Below, in pieces: positions 10,834-21,691 of a stretch of 64,000 nt of DNA. Every line of letters begins with the position of its first letter. Position 1 is the first letter of the stretch. Source of the DNA: Begonia masoniana (taxonomy: Eukaryota; Streptophyta; Magnoliopsida; Cucurbitales; Begoniaceae). The stretch covers positions 41,822,209-41,886,208 of the forward strand of contig CM039509.1 of NCBI GenBank assembly GCA_022432975.1, read 5' to 3'. Position numbers and translations under genes: made by a program. Under the pieces are notes generated by a model. The model did not search any database and was not told the origin of the DNA. It saw only the letters and a list, made by a program, of their open reading frames with translations.

Positions 10834-12969
10834 TTAGCCGTTTATTCCTTTTCCAGTGTGAAGTAGCTCATCTGGAGTTGCAGCAGGGTCAAGATCCCAA
10901 CAATTTTCAGGCAAACTGCTTGCTTCCCCTTTGAGTAAATAAGAAGGTACCTGGTGAGAAAAGCTAAGCATCTCTCTTCGAGAAATCCATCTCATAGCGT
11001 CCTTGTTTGTATCTCGTTGATAAACTGTCTTGAATCCAGCCAATTTCACAAGGGGAGTTACACAGACACCAAGCTCTTCAGAGTAATCATCGAGAACTTC
11101 CACCATTTCGTATTGATGTCTGACCTCATCTGGGGTTGATCGGTCCCAATCAGGTGACCAATTCTGATAAATGGCCCAAACATCTCCAGATTTGGGGTGT
11201 ATTCGAATGCAACCTCCTCTACTAGCCTTTGCCTTGCTCATAAAATGTGAGAATATATTTACTTGGTCAACAACATCAGAGTTGTATGCTCGAAAATTTC
11301 CACATGATTTAGTAAATCCACTATCCAACCATTTTGTCGAATCAAATTCGGCATCAGTCTTTGAACTTAAGTAAGTGATAAGAATCTTAAATGGTTTAAC
11401 CGAGAGGATCTCTCGGACTAGGCAGTACAAGCGAGGCATGCCATCTTCTTCATCATATACAGCCCATATTTGCTTTGGCTTGAAGCATTCCTCAGATCTA
11501 TCTTTGTCAAAATCATGGAAGTCAGGGTCGGGGACATTTATCGTTGCTGGTCCAATTCTATTTGGCTGTAACGCTTTGCAAGATAAATCATGATGAGTTC
11601 TTTCAGGTGCATGTCCTGCCTCTGTAATTTGACTAACTTTGACCTCTGGATTTGCATCATCTATAACAACTGAAACAGTTGTTGATGATGACAACTTAAT
11701 TTCTTCCAATTTTTTACGAATCTCAGTCCTTGCCTTCTCTATCAACAACTTTCTACCATCAAACATAGGCGCACAGGAATTGCGTCTAGAAGAAATCTCA
11801 GTTGCCGAGGAAAGCTTCTGACTCTGTTCCAAGTTTGCATTTCCATTTGTCAATAATGCTTCTGAAGCAGGTTTTAATTCTTTTTCTTCATGGCCATTGC
11901 TAAAAACAGTTCCCACAACCTTTCTTTTCTTATCTGGATGACCAGACTTGGAACAAAATTCATTGTAGCTGGGGGGAGCGACAGTATTTATATTTATATT
12001 AGTCACAGGTTCTTTCAAGTGGCGCTTTCCGTTTGATCTTGCTTTGTCTTTCGCTCCAGATACACAGACATTTCCATTGGTTTGATAAAAACCATCACCA
12101 GATCTAGGAGATGGTCCATCAAATAACAAAGTTCCGTCAGAAGCTCCTGAAAATGAGCTCCACTGAAATGGCAAATTCGAAGCATAGTCATAGCGATGCG
12201 CAGAATGAGGTGTTGGGATCCCATTTCCAGTAAAGAAGGAAGCATCAGTTGTGACATATGTAACTCCGTCATATCCGTGACTTCCATATCCATTTCCAGG
12301 CACATATGACCATGAAGAATAAGGGAAAGATCCATTTACAGGAGCCGCCCCAGTTTCCACAGCAACAAAAGTTCCACGACAGTTCTTACATGAAAGTCTC
12401 TTGTTCACATACTTTCTTAGATACTCATATTGAACTCTACAGGTAGTACAAACAGTCCAAAAAGTGTCAAGTCTACCATGAGAGGTAGGCAAATTGGAGC
12501 AGTTGTTAAAACCAGCTGTTCCTGAAGAATGAACTGAGGATAAATTAGATTGATGAAACCCGGATGATATATGAGTGGTTCTCTTGAGATCATAAGTGCT
12601 TCTCTTACTAATATCGGACAGTAGAGTCCATGCTTCCAACACAAGCTTGAATGCTCCATCGGCCCCAACAGTCTTGTTCTTATCAGGGTGTAGCAGCACG
12701 GCCATCTTTTTGTATTGTTTCTTCACTGCCTCTTTACTTGCGGATGTTTTCAAGCCAAGAATTGCGTAGTAGTCAATCTCACCATTACATTTAACCTCTG
12801 AAGCAGAATAAACATCAAATGTGGCCACCATTTGTGATATACCCTCCAATTCCGGATACAATGTTTTTGCTTTCCGTGCATAAGTCTTAGCACCACTAAA
12901 GTCTCGCTCAGCAAACCGCTTCTCAGCGACCTCTTTTGCCTTAAAAGCCTCCTCTATGTTTGCTTCCAT
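10834..12969 (-). CDS. DnaJ (J-domain) protein with C-terminal DUF3444
   Basis: A J-domain co-chaperone of the plant DUF3444 family, single coding exon, 711 aa from the chosen start at 12969 (MEANIEEAFKAKEVAEKRF). Family members begin at this Met. The frame stays open 32 codons further to 13065, but that part looks like leader. Residues 1-60 form the conserved N-terminal helical region. The J-domain spans about 66-128 with the HPD motif at 94-96, the Hsp70-stimulating site. A C4 zinc ribbon follows with Cys174, 177, 194 and 197. A low-complexity Ser/Gly/Asn linker leads to DUF3444 at about 481-690 (KPKQIWAVYDEEDGMPR, GDVWAIYQNWSPDWD). No transmembrane segment is present when the 711-aa start is used. 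The client and exact role are not known from sequence. DUF3444 members are generally assigned to chaperone functions in nucleus or cytosol. Confidence 0.92.
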   Translation of the reverse strand: MEANIEEAFKAKEVAEKRFAERDFSGAKTYARKAKTLYPELEGISQMVATFDVYSASEVKCNGEIDYYAILGLKTSASKEAVKKQYKKMAVLLHPDKNKTVGADGAFKLVLEAWTLLSDISKRSTYDLKRTTHISSGFHQSNLSSVHSSGTAGFNNCSNLPTSHGRLDTFWTVCTTCRVQYEYLRKYVNKRLSCKNCRGTFVAVETGAAPVNGSFPYSSWSYVPGNGYGSHGYDGVTYVTTDASFFTGNGIPTPHSAHRYDYASNLPFQWSSFSGASDGTLLFDGPSPRSGDGFYQTNGNVCVSGAKDKARSNGKRHLKEPVTNININTVAPPSYNEFCSKSGHPDKKRKVVGTVFSNGHEEKELKPASEALLTNGNANLEQSQKLSSATEISSRRNSCAPMFDGRKLLIEKARTEIRKKLEEIKLSSSTTVSVVIDDANPEVKVSQITEAGHAPERTHHDLSCKALQPNRIGPATINVPDPDFHDFDKDRSEECFKPKQIWAVYDEEDGMPRLYCLVREILSVKPFKILITYLSSKTDAEFDSTKWLDSGFTKSCGNFRAYNSDVVDQVNIFSHFMSKAKASRGGCIRIHPKSGDVWAIYQNWSPDWDRSTPDEVRHQYEMVEVLDDYSEELGVCVTPLVKLAGFKTVYQRDTNKDAMRWISRREMLSFSHQVPSYLLKGEASSLPENCWDLDPAATPDELLHTGKGING

Positions 12970-13860
12970 GTAGTACCGTAATAAGTACAACACCAAAGTT
13001 GCTGAAAAAAGATCTATGACCAAGCTGATACGCTTAACAGCGTATAAAGCCATGTTCTCAAACACAATCTCATTTCCATGACTGCAAATGGTTAAATTGA
13101 ATATTTAGGTTCTTATTCGTCTCAAGTACCTCAAACTTAAATGCTTTTTTCTTCTCTTTCAAGCCAAAATACATGCTTGAGAAAATAATTGACTTAACAA
13201 TACTCCAGAAAAATACTTTAAATGAATCCAGTGATGACTCAAATTTTCAATCTTATATTAGATTTAAGGCATTGTTCGGTCGCGATCCACAAGCTAAATA
13301 AATTGTCTACCAAAATATAAAACCTAAAACTCGTGCATCGGTCCATAAAATAGGAAAAAGAGAAGTCCTTTCCATATTTCAAAACTTTTCAACCGCCAAA
13401 TCAAAAATGCAAACAAAAAAACATTCATCAATAAATGACATTAAAGAGCAGAAATTTCAGCTCAAATTTCCAAATCGAAAGAGCAAATCTAGTGGAGATA
13501 GCGAAGATCGAAACGACCAAAACAACTGGATTTAAACTACGAAACGTACAAACCATTACTTTAATCCCAAAAATCGAAATTAAATAGCATCAAAATAACA
13601 CAGTAAAATACAAGTACCAAAAGAATCTCACTGAAACCCAAGCAAGCGAATGGAGGCGAAGATGAGCTAGATCGCCACGTGTGCTTCGGAGCTCGAGCAA
13701 AAATAACCTAAGCTGATAGAACAACTCACAGTACAGAACGCACTAACACACTCACAGAGACCACAAAAACACATTCTCCGAGCCCTAAGTGGCAGAGCAA
13801 AGAAGGTGGGAAATGGAGAAACTCTCAGCAGCCGAGCAAGCGGCCGTCCAAGTCCGGGCC
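12970..13860 (-). promoter_or_regulatory. 5' leader of the DnaJ gene with a probable intron and an upstream ORF
   Basis: A good splice acceptor (TTTGCAG) lies just above 13081 on the minus strand. A candidate donor (GTGAGATTC) lies near 13631. This suggests a 5' UTR intron of about 550 bp and a non-coding first exon at roughly 13632-13850. The leader contains an upstream ATG at about 13080 that opens an 18-codon frame, out of frame with the main ORF, and a second upstream ATG at 13065 in frame with it. The splice sites are inferred by eye only. Confidence 0.45.
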
Positions 13861-16683
13861 AATTGAACGACTCCGTCGTGGATCGCTGATCGGAAATCAG
13901 AGAGGGGAATTAGAGTAAAAAAATAAATAATTTTCAGTGGGAAGTAAAGTAAACGGTGTTAATCGTATTTAATGGTGGGTAGCTGCTAATATGCGCCCTG
14001 GTACGTTACGGACAAGATTCACTTTTCTAATTACAGGGTGTTTGGTTATGGAGTTTAGCTAAAACTAGAATTACTCTTTCTTGGAATTGTATTAATGGCT
14101 TTTACATTGAAAACAACACTTATCCTTCATAATTACATACAACTTTTAAAAATAAAAATTTATGTATGCCATAATAAAACATTATTACAAGTACAAATAA
14201 AGCTTACGATTAGTGGGCAACTAATTTTTTTTTCTCATTATTGATAAATAAGAAAATATTGTGTTTGTTCTCAAGGGTCAAAGACATTATGTTTGCGGTC
14301 CGATTTCACCCCAGATCATGTTTCACGGTTCGGTCTCAGTTTGATTCTAAACTTAAAACAAAATTATAAGAATTATTTACATTTTTTAGTGTTTTTGGAT
14401 CAAGTTTTGGTCAGATTTGGGATCGATGGACTGGTTTTTTATGATTTTTGATAGGTTTTAATTGGTTTTTGGTAGAATTTTTGACCCACTGCTTAATTCG
14501 ATTTTCATTGTTTTTTAACCCTAAAATCGTGGATCGGACCATGAACCCGTGGTCTTGAGAATCTGGAACTAGAACTGGTTCCATTGGTGGGCAAAATCGG
14601 ACCGAAGCCCCTAAAAGACAGCTAATGCCTTAAATAATTTGTTGAATAAAATTGTTGGTCTATTCTATGAATTGTTGGCAAAAAGGTTCAACTGTGATAA
14701 TATTCATAACATGTCTCGTGTTTTTTCACAGACGAGAAAGTCATGGTATCTATAGTGCGTTAAAATTGTTATCACATGCAAAAAAAACGTAAAATATTTG
14801 ACGGAATTTATTGTGCCAATTTTCAGTAGGTAAGAGTATATATTGCACTTTATTTGATAGTACGTGAGTTTAGTGAAATGGCGTCTAGAGTGTGGGATTC
14901 TGGATGAAGAGGCGCTATGTCGAGGAACCTTGGCCGCTCTCTGGCAGTGAGTTTGAATTCTTCTCTGATTCAGAGAGATAGGTTGCTCTGCAGCGGAGAA
15001 GCAGGTTCACTCTACACGTTTCTTACATCTTCCAGCTGTTGATTCTGCCGAGTTGTTGAACAACTCATGACTAGGAAAGAACAATGCTTCTCATAAACTA
15101 ATGCCTTCCATTTTTCGTTGCAAATTGAGCAGAAAAGGGCGAGGCGTTTGTGTTTCTTGCAAGTTTTGTAGTTCCTTCCTTTCTATTTACAAAATTGCCT
15201 ATATCTTGACATTTCTTGCAATACGGACAGGAGTTTGTACGTTTCCCCCAAATTTTCCCTTTTACTTAACATTCAAATTTAGTCTCTTTGAAATATGTTA
15301 GAGGGACTGTAGGGGTAGATGTTATATATCAGTTCACTTTGATTTCCAAATGACGCTTTTGTGTAGCGGTAGTTCTTTCCTCGTCCGTTTGTCTAGATTT
15401 TTTGAACTAGTGCCCGAATTCTTTTTTGGAGGGAATGGTGGTAGCTGATGAATGGGTTCAATCAGTGATTGAAACTAAACTTATTACTAATTTTCAATTT
15501 TCTCTCCCGCAAAATTTGATTTCTTTGTATAGTTTCTGCATTGCATGCTTGTGGCGTGATATAATTTCATTAGAAGGAAGATTACCGTAGTACTGCCAAA
15601 AGGGGCTGAAATTAGCAGGCTTTTTTCATCTGTTTTCGTGGCCAACTAACAAAAATGTACAAAATCTCATGATTTTATTTGTGGTCTTATGTGTCATGTT
15701 CAGCAGTTATAAGAGGAGGAGAACGGCTTCTAGTGTAGAGAATTTACAGCCTTTATCTACTGCCATGAGCATGTATAAATTAAGAAAGAAATTTGGACTT
15801 TATTATTTTTATCTTTGCATTAGGTGAAGAAAATGGCTCTATAATTATTACAACAATGATATCTCTGGAACAATTCTCATAGAATGCGAAGCATGCCCAG
15901 ATTTTGGGCCTTTGTGTGGACTCTTTTTCTGTTGGAACAGAGCTCACTCCTCACAAAACCAACCATCCTTGTAAGGTTATGGTTAGTAAGTTGATTCATA
16001 TCTATATGGTTTTCGTATATTTTTTGCATATTTTTTAAAATTCGTCTTAGATTTTAATGGTTCTGACTGTGCTACAACCAGGAGATTGAGCTTTATAATG
16101 AAACGAAGATACTACATGCCCACTACCTGAGCATGTTGCAGACCATAACACAGGATTCGCGAAGGTGGTATGACCAAGTAATCGGATGCTCATGCCTTGT
16201 TCAATGCAAAGTGGATAGAGTTTGTTGAAAATCAAACACGATACAAAAAAGAAAAACGTAAAAACAAGATATGCGAAGGTTTACGTAGAAAATCTTAAAT
16301 AAAAAAAATTACAAGCAAAAGAAAAATCTACTATATTAAAATCAAGGTACAACTAAGTTTTGCAACTCTGACATTAATATATAGAGTATCCTAAAAAAAA
16401 TCTTGATGTTGAATATGAATTCGATCCGGTCTAACTAGAATTCGATTCACACCAAATTCTAACAGAGTTTATATTATTCTTGTTAAAATTTGGGTTGTTT
16501 CAACGTGATTTGGACATTGTCCTCTTTTTTTATTTTTTGCGTAAACTGTGTAGTTTTTTGACCGTCCGAAGTTAAATATGTGTAATTTCCTGTCATCCAT
16601 CCTATAGCAGAAGCCAATCTTTGTAGAATCTAGAAATATGCACACTGACTATGCTCATTGAAACATAAAGGTGAATACCATAT
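13861..16683. other. intergenic region, possible decayed exon fragments
   Basis: No confident gene. At 14290-14610 is a stretch of ggttcgg/gatcgg-type words that recurs in complementary form near 20980-21190, probably an old dispersed repeat. At 14912-14990 a short frame starts MKRRYVEEPWPLSGSEFEFF and stops. At 15881-15980 an ATG-led frame (MRSMPRFWAFVWTLFLLEQ) ends next to a GTAAGG. At 16081-16225 a frame reading EIELYNETKILHAHYLSML follows a plausible acceptor. These could be exon remnants of one decayed plus-strand gene, but I recognise no family. Confidence 0.35.
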
Positions 16684-16792
16684 TTGCATATCATTGAATT
16701 ATCCAACTTGTTCATGTCTTCTGCAGAATATTACAGCAAAGAAAACATGAGCAAGATACCAATGATGGGAGCAGATACTGTAATCGAAATCA

Positions 16793-19700
16793 TCAGTAGT
16801 CTTCGCCGAGATCTCCCCATCTTACATTGTGTTTGGCGGCAAGATAATGCGCACCAACTGGCCCTCTGCTGCCGAAGGGATAGAGCTCTGGAGGAATCTT
16901 CTTCTCTTCAATTTCCTTCAACAATGGGGTGAATATTGCCCAGGCAGCATCAAGCTCATCGCTTCTGATGAACAGCCTTCTCTCCCCTTCTATTGCATCT
17001 AAAAGTAGCCTCTCATACGCATCTGGTATTTCTCTAGGATACCTTCATATGATTATCGATTGTTCACTAAATAATTGGCATGAAAATACTTTGCCTTTTT
17101 CCAGCAAGAATGCATGAATGAGATTGACTATCTTAAATGCAGACTAGAGAGAGAAATTTGAAGAATTAGAGAGAATTACATGAAATGGGGAGAGAGAGGG
17201 AGAAAGAGTCGATTTGATAAGTTGATATGATAATTGTACCTTGCCCGGTAAAGCAGATTTAAATCGCTCCGATCTAGTCTCATTCCAAGGCCAGGAACTT
17301 TATTGTTGATCTTCAGATAGATCGCTTCATCAGGTTGAACGCGAAGCACAAGCTCGTTAGTGGCCTTATCCAAGTCAGTTCCAAAGTTGCGTTTGTACAA
17401 GTTGCCTGGAACGTGTCGGAACTGGACTCTGATTTCTGCTCTGGGTTATCATCTCAAGCACAATCGTTTCGAGTCATTCAACCATTTTAAGTGCGTCTAA
17501 AACATCACTCGATAATTAAAAAACGAATAAGTAATCGGTTTACTCTATTCTACCTTCTCGTGTGGAGAGCCTTTCCGGCTTTCATCAGGAAAGGAACACC
17601 ATCCCACCTGGCATTATCGACGAAAATAGCGGCTGCCGCAAATGTTGGAGTGATACTGTTTTTTGCAACGGTCGGGTCATCTGTATATGCAGGATATGAC
17701 TTACCACTTATGCTATGACCTTTGTATTGGCCGATAACTACGTCTTCAACGCGTAAAACTCGCATTGACCTCAGAACCTTTACCTGAATTTAGATAATAA
17801 ACTATGGTTAATAGCCACCCTCATCATTTGACCGAGAGGCCCAGGTTGAACCAAGGTCCGGACCCGGCAGGGCGCACCTAAATTTGGGTGGTTCGAGATC
17901 GGGCCAGCAAGTCTTGGACACCCGGATAAATGAGTAGGCCTCGAATGAAGTTTAAACGGATAAAGTTCTGTACCTTTTCATTTCTGATGTCCTCGGCATC
18001 TAAACTGACTGGAGTCTCCATTGCAAATAGTGCCAGAATTTGCAGAAGATGATTTTGCATGATGTCGCGTATGATTCCGTAATTATCGAAGTATCTGCAA
18101 ACTTAAAAAAAAAAAGATGTAATGTTTCGTTTTGTTTCTCCGTTTTATTCGATCATCATAAAATAACTCACCCTCCTCGTCCCTCCGTTCCAAAGTCTTC
18201 TGAAAATATAAACTGAACATTACGGATGTAGTTCCTCGACCAAAGAGGCTCGAAAATGAGATTGGAGAAACGAAGAACCGAGAGATTCTCCACAAGCTCC
18301 TTGCCCAAGTAATGGTCAATCCTATACAAGTTTCAAATGAGATTGAAGCTGAATTATGGCGACTCGTCAAAATTAAACTCGAACTGAACCTGAAAATTTG
18401 ATCTTCACGCAAGTATTGTTTGAAGCTCCTAGTTAGCTCACTAGACGACTCTGAATCACGACCAAATGGCTTTTCGACAATGATCCTAGTCCAACCTCTA
18501 GCTGAAGAAGCTCTTAGGCTCGCACATTTTACTACTTCCACGAATATGTTTGGCGGGATCGACAAATAAAATAACCTATTTGACTTTTTCCCGTCCTGAA
18601 AAAGAGATTTGCATGTACAAGAAACAGAACTCAATTTTCAGATCCAAAAACGGAAACTAATAAGCATATACATGTTTTCATAATACTTCTCATTCAAGGT
18701 CAAGACATCTAAGTTGAAACTACCGTGAATAAATATTTAAGTGATTAAATTATTAACTTACAAGTTTAAGTTTTCGAGATTGTCGGTAATTTATCATGGT
18801 AACAAAACTAGAAGTCCCAGGTTCAAATCTGACAAAGTCAAAATTAACGCTGCTATTAAAAATCTACGTGTAAAGACCAATAAACAAAAAATTGACCAAC
18901 AAGTTAAAAAAAAAAATAAATGATTAATTCATTTTCAACCCACAATTTTATGTTTTTGGAATGGTTGATGACAACCATACGAAATCAGATATTCAACCAG
19001 AAATTCGATTAAAAGACGATAGCATTTGCTGAGTTTTACTTAGGCAGGATTCATTTGTCAAATCTAGCGAAAATAACCAACCTATTGCGATCCGATCAAA
19101 TATCACAAGCTTTTAATATTAAGTAATTTTCAAAGAAAATCATTCAGATATGAACAACACATCATTATGTCAAGGAAAGGATAAATATTATGAAAATTAC
19201 CTCTTTCACTTTAAGTTTACAATCCAGTTCTGCAAAATCTTCCTCTGAATCATACAGGCCAGAATGGTAGAAGCACCTTTTCAAAAACTGATCCATTTTA
19301 TCTGCGCAATTCGCCCTAAAAACAAAGAAGCCACAGTTTACGATCATTGATTTAGCGAAAAACAAAAGAGGAAGTACCTCTTGTCGATTCTGCAAGTTAA
19401 CGTCGAGCTAATCGTGTTTCGAAGTTCCTCATCAGTCATTTTGGTTCGAGCATAACCGCATACTATGAAGTTCTAAAGATTAAGAAAAGGATGCAACAAA
19501 TTACTTCAAAACATATTGCTATCTGATTTGCTCAGTTTGCAGCCATAAAATCAATAAATTACTTGAAGATATAGGAAATAGGTCAGAAGGAAACCTCTGG
19601 CAGCCAATCCTCGTAATATAGCGCAAAAAGTGCCGGAAAAATCTTCTTCTTCGCGAGGTCTCCTGATGCTCCGACAACAGTAATGGTGAGAATTGAAGGA

Positions 19701-20304
19701 CCTTTATCAGAATCTGAGGAAGAAAACAGTCCCTCTTTTGCTTGAGGTTCCATGTCTCTGGCAAGAGAATCTCCAGGAATTCCTAGAAGATAAAACAATC
19801 AGTGCAAATTACACTCTGAGAAGCATGGTGATGACTTATGAACAGTAGGAAAAATACATGTTTTCTGGCTAATCAGGTGGTACTGATGGTTATTATTGTT
19901 ATTTCTCTTAGAAATTGATCATCATCAAAGACACAGAGTTGCAGGTGGTTTAACATTTTCTGAAGAAAATATATTTTCACAGTCAATCATCAAGAACAAA
20001 GGAATAAGACAAATGGATTGCGAGTGAATCGAAACAGAAGAGTAAAGAACCCACCATCTTGTAGAGAAACAGCATTCAGTGGATGCCCATTTGAGGATTT
20101 GAGCTGAAAGTGCCTTTTCAAACGATTTATTGGACAAATCTGAGAAACCCAGTTTTGAAAATTAAGTTTCCTAGGCAGAACAACGAATTTTTTCAACGGA
20201 TTAGCCTCGGGCTTCAAGGAAGAGGGAAGAAAACTGGTAGAGGAAGAAGAAAAAGAAGAAGAAGAAGAAGACGAAGACGCCGAAGAACTAAGTTGAGAGG
20301 CCAT
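16793..20304 (-). CDS. G6PD: glucose-6-phosphate 1-dehydrogenase, plastid type (10 exons)
   Basis: Catalyses the first step of the oxidative pentose phosphate pathway: glucose-6-phosphate plus NADP+ to 6-phosphogluconolactone plus NADPH. Exons on the minus strand: 20304-20055, 19782-19595, 19472-19378, 19315-19201, 18595-18390, 18321-18172, 18094-17974, 17783-17554, 17440-17240, 17042-16793. All introns are GT-AG and all phases join, giving 1806 nt and 601 aa. Start MASQLSS begins a Ser-rich chloroplast transit peptide of about 50-60 residues. The NADP-binding GASGDLA motif is at 121-127. The substrate site RIDHYLGKE is at 285-293 with His288 and Lys292, its Arg codon split by an intron. Cys173 and Cys181, eight residues apart in CRIDKRANC, match the redox cysteines of plastid isoforms, so thioredoxin control is likely. 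It ends [12 protein letters not shown] cannot tell P1 from P2 subtype. Confidence 0.95.
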
Positions 20305-20470
20305 AAAACTGAGTAGAAGCAACCAGACTGTAAATTTGAGCAACGAGAATCCTATCAGACGAGAAATCAATAAAATGGGGTTCGTCCACTGAGTTTCTAA
20401 TATGGATAGACAGATATTTTGGTAGAAGAACGAGAACCTTCTTTGTCTGCCAACTATCAACTGTCAAATA
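20305..20470 (-). promoter_or_regulatory. 5' leader of G6PD
   Basis: The minus-strand frame stays open upstream of the chosen ATG to 20460. The translated part is hydrophobic and lacks transit-peptide character, whereas the Ser-rich MASQLSS start is typical of plastid precursors. I therefore treat this stretch as leader. No clear TATA box is placed. Confidence 0.4.
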
Positions 20471-21691
20471 TCAAATAGGTGACCTTTTGAAGTTTTGAAG
20501 TGCCCAAATGGAGTAAAGAACACTGAATTTCAAGTAATGACCAAGACTCATATTTTCGTCCTCAAAATCAGAACTTGGAAGTTGGGTTTGTCACCAAACG
20601 AACGAATTATAGAAAACCCTCCTCTGGAGCCGACACTCAAAGAAAGAATCGAGTGTTCTTACTGCAATGGATTCCTCTCATCTTCATCCATTGGAATAAG
20701 TTATATAATAGAAAAGACATTCTTTTTCCTCTTGTTTAAGCCAAATAACATTATGTTACAAGCAAAGCATATTTTAACTGTATCCACTCATGAAAAAAAA
20801 TACTAATTCAAAAAGTAGCTATAATTTGAATAATCAACAGTGAACCTCCAAGTGTTTCTTTAACTCTGTTTAACTTAACTGGACAAACAAAATGATTCCG
20901 CTAACGTTGTATTGTTCGTTTTGAACTTTCAAGAATGTCTCTACTACAGTTTCACATTTTCAGAAAACGTAAAAACTGAACCTGATCGTGAGTCAAATAT
21001 TTGATCTGAAAACAAGTTAAAATCCGATCCAAGATCCCAAAAACCGGTCCATACCCAAAACTGAACTGAAACCCGACCCAAACATTAAAATCGGACACAA
21101 AAACAAAAATATATATATAAATAATTTTCAAAAATTAAAAAATTTGGGAGCAAACCAGAACCGAACAAAGATCGTGTTCACCTCTAACGCGAGGAGTAAG
21201 TATTCTTATTCAATATTTTTACCAAATATTACTTGGTCGTTACATTCATAACGTGCAATTGGATTCTTCTCTGGTTCTAGCTATTTATTGTCTCGAAACA
21301 CATGCATAATTACATGATCGTTTGAAGTGCACACCCAAACAACTTAACTCAGATCTGTTAACACTAAGACAAAGATTCGACTTGGTCGGACTTTGGTTTG
21401 GCTATCCGCTTATGTACCAGTCATTTTTCTCCATCAAATTCGAATTATGCACTTCTATCTACATCTACTTCTCTCCAACAATCCACATATACATCATGTT
21501 TTTACTCTGCAATCGAATTCTGGTGCTAAATCGTTGGAGCTCTGGTATTATCAGCAACTTTCCGGCAGAGTCCAGTGGTGGAGTGGCATAGACAGTCAAG
21601 AACGTAAACAGAGATGCGCATATATGGTGATGATTGCAAATTTATTCTACAACGCTACAACCATGAAATTTAACTTGTGATGATGGGGCAA
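20471..21691. other. intergenic region, no gene recognised
   Basis: Spacer between G6PD and the PPR gene, both on the minus strand. From about 20980 to 21190 it carries ccgaacc/gatccaaga-type words similar in style to 14290-14610. An AT microsatellite-like run lies near 21107-21125. Short open frames at 20495-20806 and 21322-21680 show no domain. The last part likely contains the PPR 3' UTR. Confidence 0.5.

Noticed and set aside
13066..13081. Extending the DnaJ CDS start to 13065 as the main start
   Set aside because: The family begins at MEANIEEA. The upstream part is leader-like and next to a splice acceptor, so it is kept only as a finding.
17176..20137. Separate small genes on the minus strand and plus-strand shadows in 16.7-20.5 kb
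   Set aside because: They are exon pieces of one G6PD gene whose ten exons join in phase, or the antisense of them.
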